A DNA stretch of 23,809 bases from Candidatus Saccharimonadota bacterium (GTDB lineage: Bacteria > Patescibacteriota > Saccharimonadia > Saccharimonadales > Saccharimonadaceae). The position numbers and the translations under genes are program-made. Location of the stretch: the NCBI GenBank assembly GCA_905371715.1, contig CAJPLV010000015.1, positions 1 through 23,809 on the forward strand, written 5' to 3'. A model generated the notes under the pieces. It made no database searches and was not told the DNA's origin. It worked only from the letters and a program-made list of their open reading frames with translations. Below are positions 7,018 to 14,406 of the stretch, piece after piece; the stretch's first letter is position 1, and the number at the start of each line of letters is the position of its first letter.

Positions 7018-7482
7018 CTAAGCTTCCATACAGTACGTCGAGTTACCATTTTCGAGATGCGTGATCGTCGCGTACTGGCGGAGTGTGCCCGGTCTGAGCT
7101 GTTGAGTTGTACTATTTACACCGGCAGCACCACACTGCGCACGTAAGACAACAATGATTTCACCGTCATTTACAGTCATAGTATTATTATATGCTTGAAC
7201 CATGACGCGATCCCTAGCTGAGTTACCCGACAAATTCGTAACATACGCGCGAAGCCGCTGCTCGTCATGGGTTGTTGGTAGATTGCCACGGTTTGCGCTC
7301 GCATAGCTGTTTACTGCCGCCGACACGATACTCACGTCGTTCTTACGCGCTGTATCGCGTTGGCTGCGCTGCAGTGCCGGCAGCGCGATAAATATCATCA
7401 AGAAGATCAACGCCGCAATCGCCAGTACCAACACGACTTCAATGATCGTAAATCCGCGCTCCTTAAGTTGTTGTCTGCTCAT
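7018..7482 (-). CDS. pilA: Type IV prepilin, probable major pilin
   Basis: A 154-residue prepilin: leader MSRQQLKERG, cleavage G|F, then FTIIEVVLVLAIAALIFLMI with Glu5 and a long hydrophobic helix, then ALQRSQRDTARKNDVSIVSAAVNSYASANRG, a helix-to-head transition typical of CPR pilins. Two cysteines (AQCGAAG and the near-terminal STYCMEA) would form the C-terminal disulfide loop of major pilins. ATG 7482 is preferred to the ATG at 7530 because the latter lies inside the -10 box; an AAGGTGG sequence precedes the chosen start. The gene directly follows pilC but has its own strong promoter and a following hairpin, fitting a subunit needed in large excess. Major-pilin status is inferred from size, position and promoter. 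Confidence 0.87.
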   Translation of the reverse strand: MSRQQLKERGFTIIEVVLVLAIAALIFLMIFIALPALQRSQRDTARKNDVSIVSAAVNSYASANRGNLPTTHDEQRLRAYVTNLSGNSARDRVMVQAYNNTMTVNDGEIIVVLRAQCGAAGVNSTTQQLRPGTLRQYATITHLENGNSTYCMEA

Positions 7483-7525
7483 ACCCCCATTCCACCTTTC
7501 CTTAACACTTCTTATGGTTACATCT

Positions 7526-7554
7526 AGCATAGCGCACTATCGCGCTGCTGTCTA
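7526..7554 (-). promoter_or_regulatory. Strong promoter of the pilin gene
   Basis: Minus strand: TAGACA (7554-7549), a 17-nt spacer, then TATGCT (7531-7526). The -35 matches consensus at five of six positions and spacing is ideal. It lies between pilC and the pilin and predicts a leader of about 37 nt containing the ribosome-binding site. The spacer holds a short GCGC/GCGC inverted repeat. Confidence 0.7.
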
Positions 7555-7564
7555 GTCTTTGTTA

Positions 7565-8773
7565 TCATCGAATAGAATTTACCAACCCGTAAATTGGGAA
7601 TAGCACTGCCGCAATCAAACCACCCGCAAAAATTGCTAGGATAACCATCAATACCGGCTCGACGAGCGTAGAGACCGCCTTGATCTGCTCGTCTAGCTCA
7701 TCTTCATAAGCTTGTGCCGTCTTGCCCATCATTTCGTCGATTTTGCCGGACTGTTCGCCAATTTTAATCATCTGCGGCACCATGAGCAGGATATAATCTT
7801 CATGCTCAAGTGCTGCCGAAAGTGCTTTACCGCTTTGTACCTTGCTTGCAGCACGCATAATCTCTTCGCTAATAATAACGTTATTCACCGATTCGGACGA
7901 GATTTTAAGCATATCAAGCATCGGCACACCTGTCGCCAGTAGTGTCTGCCCGGTGCGCGTAAACCGCGCCATGTACAAGCGGCGCATCATACCGTTAAAT
8001 GGTGGCATGTTTAGCTTGAGTGTATCAAGCACACGAATACCCGCGTCTGTTTTGAAATATTGCCGTACAAAGTACACAATAATGACAACTACGATAAGCA
8101 TTAGCCACCAAAACTTTATCATGAAATTTGATACCGCTATCAGGATAGCCGTGAGAATTGGTAATGTTTTTTTCATATCATGATAAAGATTCTCAACTTG
8201 CGGCACAATCGTAAACATCATAAACAACATGACGGCAACCATCACGACAAGCACAATTGCTGGATACACCATAGCACCACGGATTTTACTAAGCATAGCG
8301 GCATCTTTTTCTTGCTGAGCAGCTATACGCTTGAGCGCTTCATCAAGCGTACCAGATGCTTCGCCGGCAGTGACGAGCGCAATATAAATTTTATTGAACA
8401 CCTCCGGATGCTTTGAAAATGCGCTTGATAGAGTTTTACCGCCCTCAACATCAGCGACAATCTCTTGAATAACCTCTTGCATACGCTTGTTGCTTGTCTG
8501 GTCGAGTACAGTACGTAAGCTCTGCGTGAGCGGCAACCCTGCACCAATCAACGTCGCAAGTTGGCGCGAAAATACAATTTTGTCTTTGTTGGTAATACGA
8601 TTCGCAAACCGTGCAAAGACATTATTATCGCCGCCCTCTTCTTTGATTGCGAGCGGCATATAACCCTGCTCAATCAATACTTTTGCCGCTGATGTTTCAG
8701 AATCCGCCTGCACAAGCGACTTAACGATTTTACCCGTCGCTTTGTCGCGCGCCTCGTAGTTAAACTTTTTCAC
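7565..8773 (-). CDS. pilC: Type IV pilus inner-membrane platform protein PilC (GspF family)
   Basis: A 402-residue platform protein that couples the PilB/PilT motors to pilin insertion. The N-terminus (KKFNYEARDKATGKIVKS) is the usual PilC start. Two repeated T2SSF domains follow: the first has FSRQLATLIGAGLPLTQSL and GEASGTLDEALKRIA, the second FTRTGQTLLATGVPMLDML and GEQSGKIDEMM. Hydrophobic spans lie near residues 170-192, 215-240 and 372-396. The start is GTG at 8773, three bases after the pilT stop, with a GAGGGGG sequence ahead of it formed by the last pilT codons, so its translation is probably coupled to pilT. Full length, no oddities. Confidence 0.95.
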   Translation of the reverse strand: MKKFNYEARDKATGKIVKSLVQADSETSAAKVLIEQGYMPLAIKEEGGDNNVFARFANRITNKDKIVFSRQLATLIGAGLPLTQSLRTVLDQTSNKRMQEVIQEIVADVEGGKTLSSAFSKHPEVFNKIYIALVTAGEASGTLDEALKRIAAQQEKDAAMLSKIRGAMVYPAIVLVVMVAVMLFMMFTIVPQVENLYHDMKKTLPILTAILIAVSNFMIKFWWLMLIVVVIIVYFVRQYFKTDAGIRVLDTLKLNMPPFNGMMRRLYMARFTRTGQTLLATGVPMLDMLKISSESVNNVIISEEIMRAASKVQSGKALSAALEHEDYILLMVPQMIKIGEQSGKIDEMMGKTAQAYEDELDEQIKAVSTLVEPVLMVILAIFAGGLIAAVLFPIYGLVNSIR

Positions 8774-8776
8774 GCT

Positions 8777-9847
8777 TTACCCCCTCATCAACCTTTCAAA
8801 CTCCGTCAGATCAACAGCAAATTCCCGTGCGTTATCATACGTAATCGTACCGCTTTGCACCAAGTTTACAAGCGTGCGATCCATCGTCTGCATACCCTGT
8901 TCGGCACCAGTTTGAATAATTGCGTCAAGCTGATGGCTTTTACCTTCGCGAATAACGTTGCGGACTGCCGGATTTGCTACCAAAATTTCAGCCGCAACGA
9001 CACGCCCGCCGCCAATTGATGGCACTAAGCGCTGCGAACAAATACCCATCAAAATGTTTGCAAGCTGCGCGCGAATTTGCGGCTGCTGGTGCGGCGGAAA
9101 GACGTCGATCATACGATCAATACTTTGTGCCGCCGAGTTGGTGTGCAACGTAGCAAACACTAAGTGTCCCGTTTCGGCGATCGTGATCGCCGCCGAAATT
9201 GTTTCAAGGTCGCGCATCTCGCCAATTAGCACGACATCCGGATCTTGGCGCAAGCTTGAACGCAGCGCCGCCGAGAACGAATAGGTGTCGTAATGGACTT
9301 CACGCTGCACTACTACCGACTTCTTTGATTTATGGGTGAATTCAATCGGATCCTCAATCGTAATAATGTGTTGTGCCTTTTCGCTATTGATTTTATCAAC
9401 AAGCGCTGCAAGCGTCGTCGACTTACCAGAACCAGTTGGTCCGGTTACGAGTACAAGTCCGCGCGGATAATCTGCAAACGATAAGACCACCGGCGGCAGC
9501 CCAAGTTCTTGCACAGACTTAATTTCATTTGGGATTAAGCGCAGCGCCGCCGCCAGATTACCGCGCTCATGGAATGCGTTCACACGGAAACGCCCAAGAT
9601 CGCCAAACGCAAAGCTAAAGTCAAACTCTTTATCTTTCAGCAAGATCTGTTGCTGGTCTTCATCAAGAATGCGAAACACTAACCGCTCTACTGTCGCTTC
9701 GTCAAGCGACTGCGTCCCCGCAACCGGCGAAAGCGAACCATCAACACGCAGCATCGGAGGCAATCCAACCTGAATGTGTAAGTCGCTCGCACGTTTCTTG
9801 ACGACTTCTTCAAGTAATATTTCCATCATGAGTTCTTCGTTTTGCAT
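8777..9847 (-). CDS. pilT: Pilus retraction ATPase PilT
   Basis: A 356-residue hexameric ATPase that drives pilus disassembly and so twitching motility. The N-terminal PAS-like domain begins near residue 18 with RASDLHIQVGLPPMLRVDG. Walker A is GPTGSGKS (136-143), the Asp box IEDPIEF (164-170), Walker B DPDVVLIGEMRD (202-213) and the His box GHLVFATLHTN (227-237). AVRNVIRE (294-301) corresponds to the AIRNLIRE motif specific to PilT and needed for retraction, which separates it from PilB-type ATPases. It follows pilB by 15 nt and precedes pilC by 3 nt. Presence of PilT predicts a dynamic, retractable pilus rather than a static adhesive fibre. Confidence 0.96.
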   Translation of the reverse strand: MQNEELMMEILLEEVVKKRASDLHIQVGLPPMLRVDGSLSPVAGTQSLDEATVERLVFRILDEDQQQILLKDKEFDFSFAFGDLGRFRVNAFHERGNLAAALRLIPNEIKSVQELGLPPVVLSFADYPRGLVLVTGPTGSGKSTTLAALVDKINSEKAQHIITIEDPIEFTHKSKKSVVVQREVHYDTYSFSAALRSSLRQDPDVVLIGEMRDLETISAAITIAETGHLVFATLHTNSAAQSIDRMIDVFPPHQQPQIRAQLANILMGICSQRLVPSIGGGRVVAAEILVANPAVRNVIREGKSHQLDAIIQTGAEQGMQTMDRTLVNLVQSGTITYDNAREFAVDLTEFERLMRG

Positions 9848-9862
9848 AGCCTTCCCTTTCTT

Positions 9863-11629
9863 TTATGCGGTGTCTGCCGACGTCACGCGATTAACTTCTT
9901 CCAACGTAGTGATTCCTGTTAGCGCCTTCAGATAGCCATCTTGGCGCATCGTGATCATGCCTTGCTCAATTGCCTTATGCTGTATTTCGGCGCTTGTAGC
10001 GCGTTTCACAATTAAATTCTGAATTGCTTCGGTCACATCCATCACTTCAAAAATACCAGCGCGCCCAGCGTACCCATGCGGCGTTGCCGGCGTATCGCGC
10101 CCTTTCACTAAAGTATAAGCGGTTTGACCGGCAAGTGGCAAGTCTTTATAGCCTAAATCCGCTGAAACGTTCGCAACTTCCTCTTTCGTCTTCGGTAGTA
10201 AATGCCCAACCGTTTCTTTGATCATCTGCGTTTCAAGCGGCGTCGACCAATACGCATCGCGCCGGTTCGCCACGCGCCGCACCAGCCGCTGGCCGATAAT
10301 CGTATTAACTGTGCTCGCGATCAAGAATGGTTCAATCCCCATATCCAGCAAACGCGGCAACACGCCCGCCGCCGAGTTTGTATGCAATGTCGAGAATACC
10401 AGATGCCCTGTCAGCGCTGCCTGCACACCAAGGTTCGCAGTTTCGCCGTCGCGCATCTCACCGACCATCACCACGTCTGGATCTTGGCGCAAAATTGAGC
10501 GTAATCCATTTGCAAACGTCAGACCGACGTCAGTATTAACCTGGATCTGATTCACGCCGTCCATCTTATACTCAACCGGGTCTTCAAGCGTGACAATATT
10601 AATCGCGTCCGTTTTAATTTCCTTAATCAACGCGTATAAGCTCGTCGATTTGCCGCTTCCTGTCGGACCGCTCGTCAGCACCATGCCATTCGGACGCTGA
10701 ATGCCTTTGCGGATCGCGCGCAGCGAACGCCCAGCGTAGCCCATCTGCTCCAGATCAAACAAATTCCCCGCTTTATCAAGCAAACGAATAACAACCTGCT
10801 CGCCCCATACCACCGGACTGATTGCAATACGCAAGTCAACTTCTTTGTCGCTCACGCGCACTGTGAATTGTCCGTCTTGCGGAATACGATGCTCGTCAAT
10901 CTTTAGATTGGACAAAATTTTTATACGGCTGACCAGCGCCGGCTCAATACTTTTCGGCAGCTGCATCACCTCGCGCAGCACGCCGTCAATACGGCAGCGG
11001 ATCTTCAGTGATTTTTCAAGCGGCTCAATATGAACGTCGCTCGCACGGCTCTTCACGGCATACTCAAGCACCGTACTCAGCGCCCGGCTAATCGGCGAAT
11101 CTTGCACGATTGTTTTTATATCGCGCGCCGCCTCTTGCGCCGCTTCTGCCTGTGAGACTTGCGCCGCCTCATCAACGCTTGATAGATCGGTCTTATACTG
11201 GTCAAGTACGTGCCGCACGCCCGCTTCGGACGCCATAAAGACTTTCAGCGGCCGCTGAATACGGTTCGCCAGGTAATCGACCGCCTGCACGTTATTTGCG
11301 TCAATCATCGCCACCGCGAGACGGTTTTGCACCTCGGCAAGCGGTACTGCCATGAACCGCTCAGCAATATCAGACGGCAACAGCGACAAAATACTCTGAT
11401 CAATGATACTTGATGTTAAATTAACATACGGCACGCCCGACACCTGCGCAATTGCATGCGTCAACAGCTCTTCGTCAATCGTCCCATTTGATGTGAGCGT
11501 CGCGAGGAGCGGCGTATTACTCTGCTTCGCCGTTTGCGCTGCTTGTTTGATGACATCGCGAGAAACAAGCCCTTCGTCCGTTAAGAGCTTGATGAGCTTC
11601 TCTTGCATATCATCGGTCATCAACGCCAT
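9863..11629 (-). CDS. pilB: Pilus extension ATPase PilB (GspE family), lacking the zinc tetracysteine
   Basis: A 588-residue assembly ATPase. Residues about 8-150 form a degenerate T2SSE N-terminal (MshEN-like) region; the catalytic half begins with RASDVHIEPLEKSLKIRCRIDG. Walker A GPTGSGKS is at 321-328, Asp box TLEDPVEY 347-354, Walker B DPDVVMVGEMRD 383-394, and the His box GHLVFSTLHTN 408-418. GYAGRAGIFEVM is the conserved C-terminal motif. Family members normally have a CxxC...CxxC zinc module just before this motif; here that stretch has no cysteine at all, and the whole protein has only one (KIRCRIDG). The gene lies between the 75-aa membrane protein gene and pilT, 15 nt from each. GGAG precedes the ATG by 9 nt. 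Confidence 0.95.
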   Translation of the reverse strand: MALMTDDMQEKLIKLLTDEGLVSRDVIKQAAQTAKQSNTPLLATLTSNGTIDEELLTHAIAQVSGVPYVNLTSSIIDQSILSLLPSDIAERFMAVPLAEVQNRLAVAMIDANNVQAVDYLANRIQRPLKVFMASEAGVRHVLDQYKTDLSSVDEAAQVSQAEAAQEAARDIKTIVQDSPISRALSTVLEYAVKSRASDVHIEPLEKSLKIRCRIDGVLREVMQLPKSIEPALVSRIKILSNLKIDEHRIPQDGQFTVRVSDKEVDLRIAISPVVWGEQVVIRLLDKAGNLFDLEQMGYAGRSLRAIRKGIQRPNGMVLTSGPTGSGKSTSLYALIKEIKTDAINIVTLEDPVEYKMDGVNQIQVNTDVGLTFANGLRSILRQDPDVVMVGEMRDGETANLGVQAALTGHLVFSTLHTNSAAGVLPRLLDMGIEPFLIASTVNTIIGQRLVRRVANRRDAYWSTPLETQMIKETVGHLLPKTKEEVANVSADLGYKDLPLAGQTAYTLVKGRDTPATPHGYAGRAGIFEVMDVTEAIQNLIVKRATSAEIQHKAIEQGMITMRQDGYLKALTGITTLEEVNRVTSADTA

Positions 11630-11644
11630 GCGAATATGCTCCGG

Positions 11645-11872
11645 TTAGCTCGACGATTGTCCGATAACTGTTTCAACTGTTGGGTTGATTGCCTTAGAAT
11701 TAAACGTATCTTCGCTTGGTTTTTCGACAGTATCGCTGATTTTTTCGATTGTATCAACCTGCGCACCTTTTGGCGACACCTTGAGCGCCGGAATGTTATC
11801 AGCGATCAAAAACGCCGATAACATTGATATTCCAGCGATCAGCACAAGCATCGCAATATCGGTTTTTTTCAC
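11645..11872 (-). CDS. Unrecognised 75-aa single-pass membrane protein inside the pilus operon
   Basis: I do not recognise this family. The protein has a three-residue charged start (MKKTD), one hydrophobic span (about residues 6-24, IAMLVLIAGISMLSAFLIA) and a hydrophilic tail of about 50 residues rich in K, E, S and T, ending QSSS. There is no prepilin cleavage site, lipobox or cysteine. Its reality is supported by context: the ATG overlaps the pilO stop by 4 nt (ATGA) and it ends 15 nt before pilB, so it is embedded in the operon. The position after pilO is where PilP would sit in two-membrane bacteria, but it lacks the PilP lipoprotein signal and beta domain. A small partner of PilO or of the pilin platform is a guess. 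Confidence 0.75.
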   Translation of the reverse strand: MKKTDIAMLVLIAGISMLSAFLIADNIPALKVSPKGAQVDTIEKISDTVEKPSEDTFNSKAINPTVETVIGQSSS

Positions 11873-12555
11873 GGCTTTACCTCTTTCTTTGTTAACTGAA
11901 TAGTTTTCGCCGGCAAATAGTATCCATGCCCGTTTATCGTCATGACAACGCGCGAGTCGCCTTGCTCAATTGTCATAGAGTCAATATCGACCACGCGAAT
12001 AGATTTTTCAAGATTCTTCAATACATCGCGGAGTGCATCGGGATTCGCTGCCGATATTGACATCGTAAATGGAATTTGCTGCACATCTTTGACGTTTGAT
12101 CCCGACGTTGCCGTCGTGCCGTCGTCCGTCGCAGCATCTTCACCGACCTGGAACGATTCAAGCTTCACGTCCGGTGTCCGCGCTACTAAGCTCTGCACCG
12201 ACGCGCCGAGCGCAAGCGCGTTATTGTCTGCCGGCAAAGCATCTAATACGACACGCAACGGCTCTTCGTTGTCATTCAACTTCACCGAGCTAAGCGCCGC
12301 ATTTGTGTTCAATACGCGAATTTCGTCGCGCAGCTTATTGACTGCTTTGTTATTTGCCTGGAGCGTATTGACGGTATTTTGCTTTTCTACTACTACTTTC
12401 GATTCAAACACGATGCGCTGTATCAAGAATCCCGCGACCACGACCGCAAAACCAGCAATTACCGATGCACCAGCCACCCAGGCGAACATTGTGCGGCCTG
12501 ATTTATAAATTTGCTGCCGCTTGCCAGCTGATTGATCTTTTTTTACCTCTGGCAT
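11869..12555 (-). CDS. pilO: Type IV pilus alignment protein PilO
   Basis: A 228-residue bitopic protein. A basic cytoplasmic start (KKDQSAGKRQQIYKSGR) precedes one membrane span (about residues 24-47), then a helical, coiled-coil-like stretch (EKQNTVNTLQANNKAVNKLRDEI), then a mixed alpha/beta domain with SVQSLVARTPDVKLESF and DALRDVLKNLEKSIRVVDID, the ferredoxin-like pattern of PilO. In known systems PilO dimerises with PilN on the outer face of the membrane. It starts 2 nt after pilN and overlaps the 75-aa gene by 4 nt. Sequence divergence is high, so identification leans on topology plus order after pilM and pilN. Confidence 0.85.
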   Translation of the reverse strand: MPEVKKDQSAGKRQQIYKSGRTMFAWVAGASVIAGFAVVVAGFLIQRIVFESKVVVEKQNTVNTLQANNKAVNKLRDEIRVLNTNAALSSVKLNDNEEPLRVVLDALPADNNALALGASVQSLVARTPDVKLESFQVGEDAATDDGTTATSGSNVKDVQQIPFTMSISAANPDALRDVLKNLEKSIRVVDIDSMTIEQGDSRVVMTINGHGYYLPAKTIQLTKKEVKP

Positions 12556-12557
12556 GA

Positions 12558-13280
12558 TTACTTCTCCTCCTTTTTCGACGAATTTGACGAGAATAATCCG
12601 TCCGGTACGTGCGTCTTTGAGTCGGTCACATCAATGCTGCCGGTCGGCGTCACGATCGTCACATTTTTGTACTCATTCGACGTCAATTCTTTCGGATACG
12701 AGAACGTCAGCGTAAAATGCAGCGCCGTTGAGCCGTCAGATTCCTGCACGTACGTCGTGTTTGTAATCGTTACTTCACTTGCAAGCGGCACCTCTTTTGT
12801 CGATGAATCGTCGCGGTATTGAATTTTTGTATTCAAAATCGTCTTTTTCATGATATCAGTCGCCGTAAAGCTATTTGCCGCTGAGCCGTCGATCGCAATT
12901 GACGTTTCCGACGGCTTAAATCGAATCGTCGAAATCTTGATATTATTTGGTGCTGGCGGATTAACTGCACTCACAACCTCGAACACACGCGAATTGATAC
13001 CGCGTGCCTTATCCAACTCTGACACATGCGCTAACTGATTTTGAATCGTCACAATATCATTCACGCCCGACTGTCCGCTCAGTTGGCGGTAGCCCGACTT
13101 AATCTCGCCGTCTTTTACTAACCCCGCTGCACTGATCGCGCCGAGTCCGACGCCAAGTACCGCAATCGCGCCGCCCGCAACAATCATTACCATGATTGAT
13201 GCCGATACCACCATATTGCGCATTCGCTGCGCGCGCAGATACTCGCGCTTTACATCTGGAATCAAGTTTACTTCAATCAT
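12558..13280 (-). CDS. pilN: Type IV pilus assembly protein PilN
   Basis: A 240-residue bitopic membrane protein. The cytoplasmic N-terminus MIEVNLIPD matches the short conserved PilN peptide (NLLP type) that docks in a groove of PilM. One membrane span follows (about residues 25-55, rich in V, M, I, G, A), then an extracytoplasmic domain with a helix (VTIQNQLAHVSELDKARGI) and strands (NIKISTIRFKPSETSIAIDG). Its ATG overlaps the pilM stop by 4 nt, and pilO begins 2 nt after it. The C-terminal tail (about 45 residues, ending SSKKEEK) is longer and more hydrophilic than in typical PilN, and its role is unknown. Confidence 0.88.
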   Translation of the reverse strand: MIEVNLIPDVKREYLRAQRMRNMVVSASIMVMIVAGGAIAVLGVGLGAISAAGLVKDGEIKSGYRQLSGQSGVNDIVTIQNQLAHVSELDKARGINSRVFEVVSAVNPPAPNNIKISTIRFKPSETSIAIDGSAANSFTATDIMKKTILNTKIQYRDDSSTKEVPLASEVTITNTTYVQESDGSTALHFTLTFSYPKELTSNEYKNVTIVTPTGSIDVTDSKTHVPDGLFSSNSSKKEEK

Positions 13281-14329
13281 GAAAGATTCCTCCTTTTTGC
13301 TAAACCGATAGCTGTCGCGTATTCAGCCGCGACCGCCGCCAGATCCTGCTGCTCGGATTGCGACATCTGAATATTTTGCCACGGGTTCGCTGGCGACGCA
13401 GGAGTGTTTGTCTTATCCGAGAAATATGCGTCGAGCTGCGGAATCATCGAGCCAAAGCCCGAAAGCAAAATTTGCGACACATTGACATTCGGATAGCGCG
13501 TCTGGAAAAACTTGATTGATTTTGACAGTTCCGAAGCGAAACTATCAAGCGTCATTTCAATCGCACGGTATACTTGTCCTTCTAGCCGGTCTTTCGCGAG
13601 TCCGAATTTCAGGATAAACTGGCGTGCTTGGTCTTCCTGCACGCTTAAGTTTTGTACTGTAGCCTTAACGAGCGAATTTAACCCCGTCGGGATCGTACGA
13701 ATTAACCGCGGCGTATCGCCGTAAGTGATCGCAATGTCCGTCGAAAGTTCGCCCATATCAACCAGCATCAACGCAGTATTTGCTGCATTCGCTGGTACGA
13801 GCGCGCGCACCATCGCGAGCGGATCCGGCTCTTCAGCGATCACATTCAATCCAAGCGACTCAACCAACTCAAGCCGCTCCTCGCTATAGTCCTTTGATAC
13901 GCTTGTTATCAAGACCTCTTCTTGATTCTGCGCTCGCAGCGAGCTGCCTAAAAGCGCCCAGTCGACTTTAGCATCGTCCGTACCCATCGGCACATACTGA
14001 TCGATCTGGTACTTCATCGTTGCTTTTAGCTCGGCGTCGGACATCGTTGGAATATCAACAACCGTCGTAAACGTTTTGCCCGACGGCAATCCGATCGCTA
14101 CATTTTTTGTTTTAATACCGCTTTGCCCGACGGCAGTCATAATAACTTCGCCAAGCTGGCGGCGCGCCTCTGGTGAGTCGCTCGCGGTCACCTTGCGGTC
14201 AACCGGTACGTAGCCGTGCGCCACAAGATTCCAACTATTCTGGCCGGCTGCAGACAGCTGCAATACGCGCACTGCGTTGGTACCGATATCCAGTGCAAAA
14301 AAATCGCCCAGCCCTTTTTGAAATTTCAT
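13277..14329 (-). CDS. pilM: Actin-like pilus assembly ATPase-fold protein PilM
   Basis: A 350-residue cytoplasmic FtsA/actin-fold protein that binds the PilN N-terminus. The first nucleotide loop is FALDIGTNAVRVLQL (residues 11-25); NVAIGLPSGKTFTTVVDIP, MLVDMGELSTDIAITYGDTP (phosphate 2) and ILLSGFGSMIPQLDAYF (adenosine region) follow in the expected order, and the protein is of normal length. It is the first gene of the pilus operon. No Shine-Dalgarno sequence precedes the ATG; instead CATAAT lies 8 nt upstream, so a leaderless start is predicted. The promoter region is shared back-to-back with ychF. Confidence 0.93.
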   Translation of the reverse strand: MKFQKGLGDFFALDIGTNAVRVLQLSAAGQNSWNLVAHGYVPVDRKVTASDSPEARRQLGEVIMTAVGQSGIKTKNVAIGLPSGKTFTTVVDIPTMSDAELKATMKYQIDQYVPMGTDDAKVDWALLGSSLRAQNQEEVLITSVSKDYSEERLELVESLGLNVIAEEPDPLAMVRALVPANAANTALMLVDMGELSTDIAITYGDTPRLIRTIPTGLNSLVKATVQNLSVQEDQARQFILKFGLAKDRLEGQVYRAIEMTLDSFASELSKSIKFFQTRYPNVNVSQILLSGFGSMIPQLDAYFSDKTNTPASPANPWQNIQMSQSEQQDLAAVAAEYATAIGLAKRRNLS

Positions 14330-14337
14330 ACGGTTCT

Positions 14338-14366
14338 ATTATGCATAAGTTTTTCGAAAAACACAA
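14338..14366 (-). promoter_or_regulatory. Probable pilus operon promoter upstream of pilM
   Basis: Minus strand: TTGTGT (14366-14361), a 17-nt spacer, then CATAAT (14343-14338), with the pilM ATG 8 nt later. The -10 matches five of six positions, the -35 only the TTG core. Transcription of at least pilM to pilC is likely to begin here. Confidence 0.55.
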
Positions 14367-14370
14367 GCAT

Positions 14371-14399
14371 TTCACCAGTTTTCTCCTGTGCGGTATACT
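14371..14399 (+). promoter_or_regulatory. Probable ychF promoter (leaderless type)
   Basis: TTCACC (14371-14376), a 17-nt spacer, TATACT (14394-14399), then ATG 7 nt later at 14407. The string GCGGTATACTA also occurs at the tRNA-Arg promoter, and GCGGTATGCTA at the Xer promoter. Confidence 0.6.
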
Positions 14400-14406
14400 A
14401 AGGAAT

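Noticed and set aside
7483..7530. Upstream ATG of the pilin gene at 7530
   Set aside because: This ATG is part of the -10 box TATGCT. The ATG at 7482 gives a normal 10-residue prepilin leader.
11942..12508. Plus-strand open frame of 188 codons opposite pilO
   Set aside because: Antisense to a gene firmly placed in the pilus operon. Its serine-rich translation looks like the reverse reading of the pilO codons, with no motif.
14173..14406. N-terminal extension of ychF into the pilM gene
   Set aside because: The extension is antisense to pilM and has no YchF similarity; the family start MSLSIGIVGLPNVG coincides with ATG 14407.
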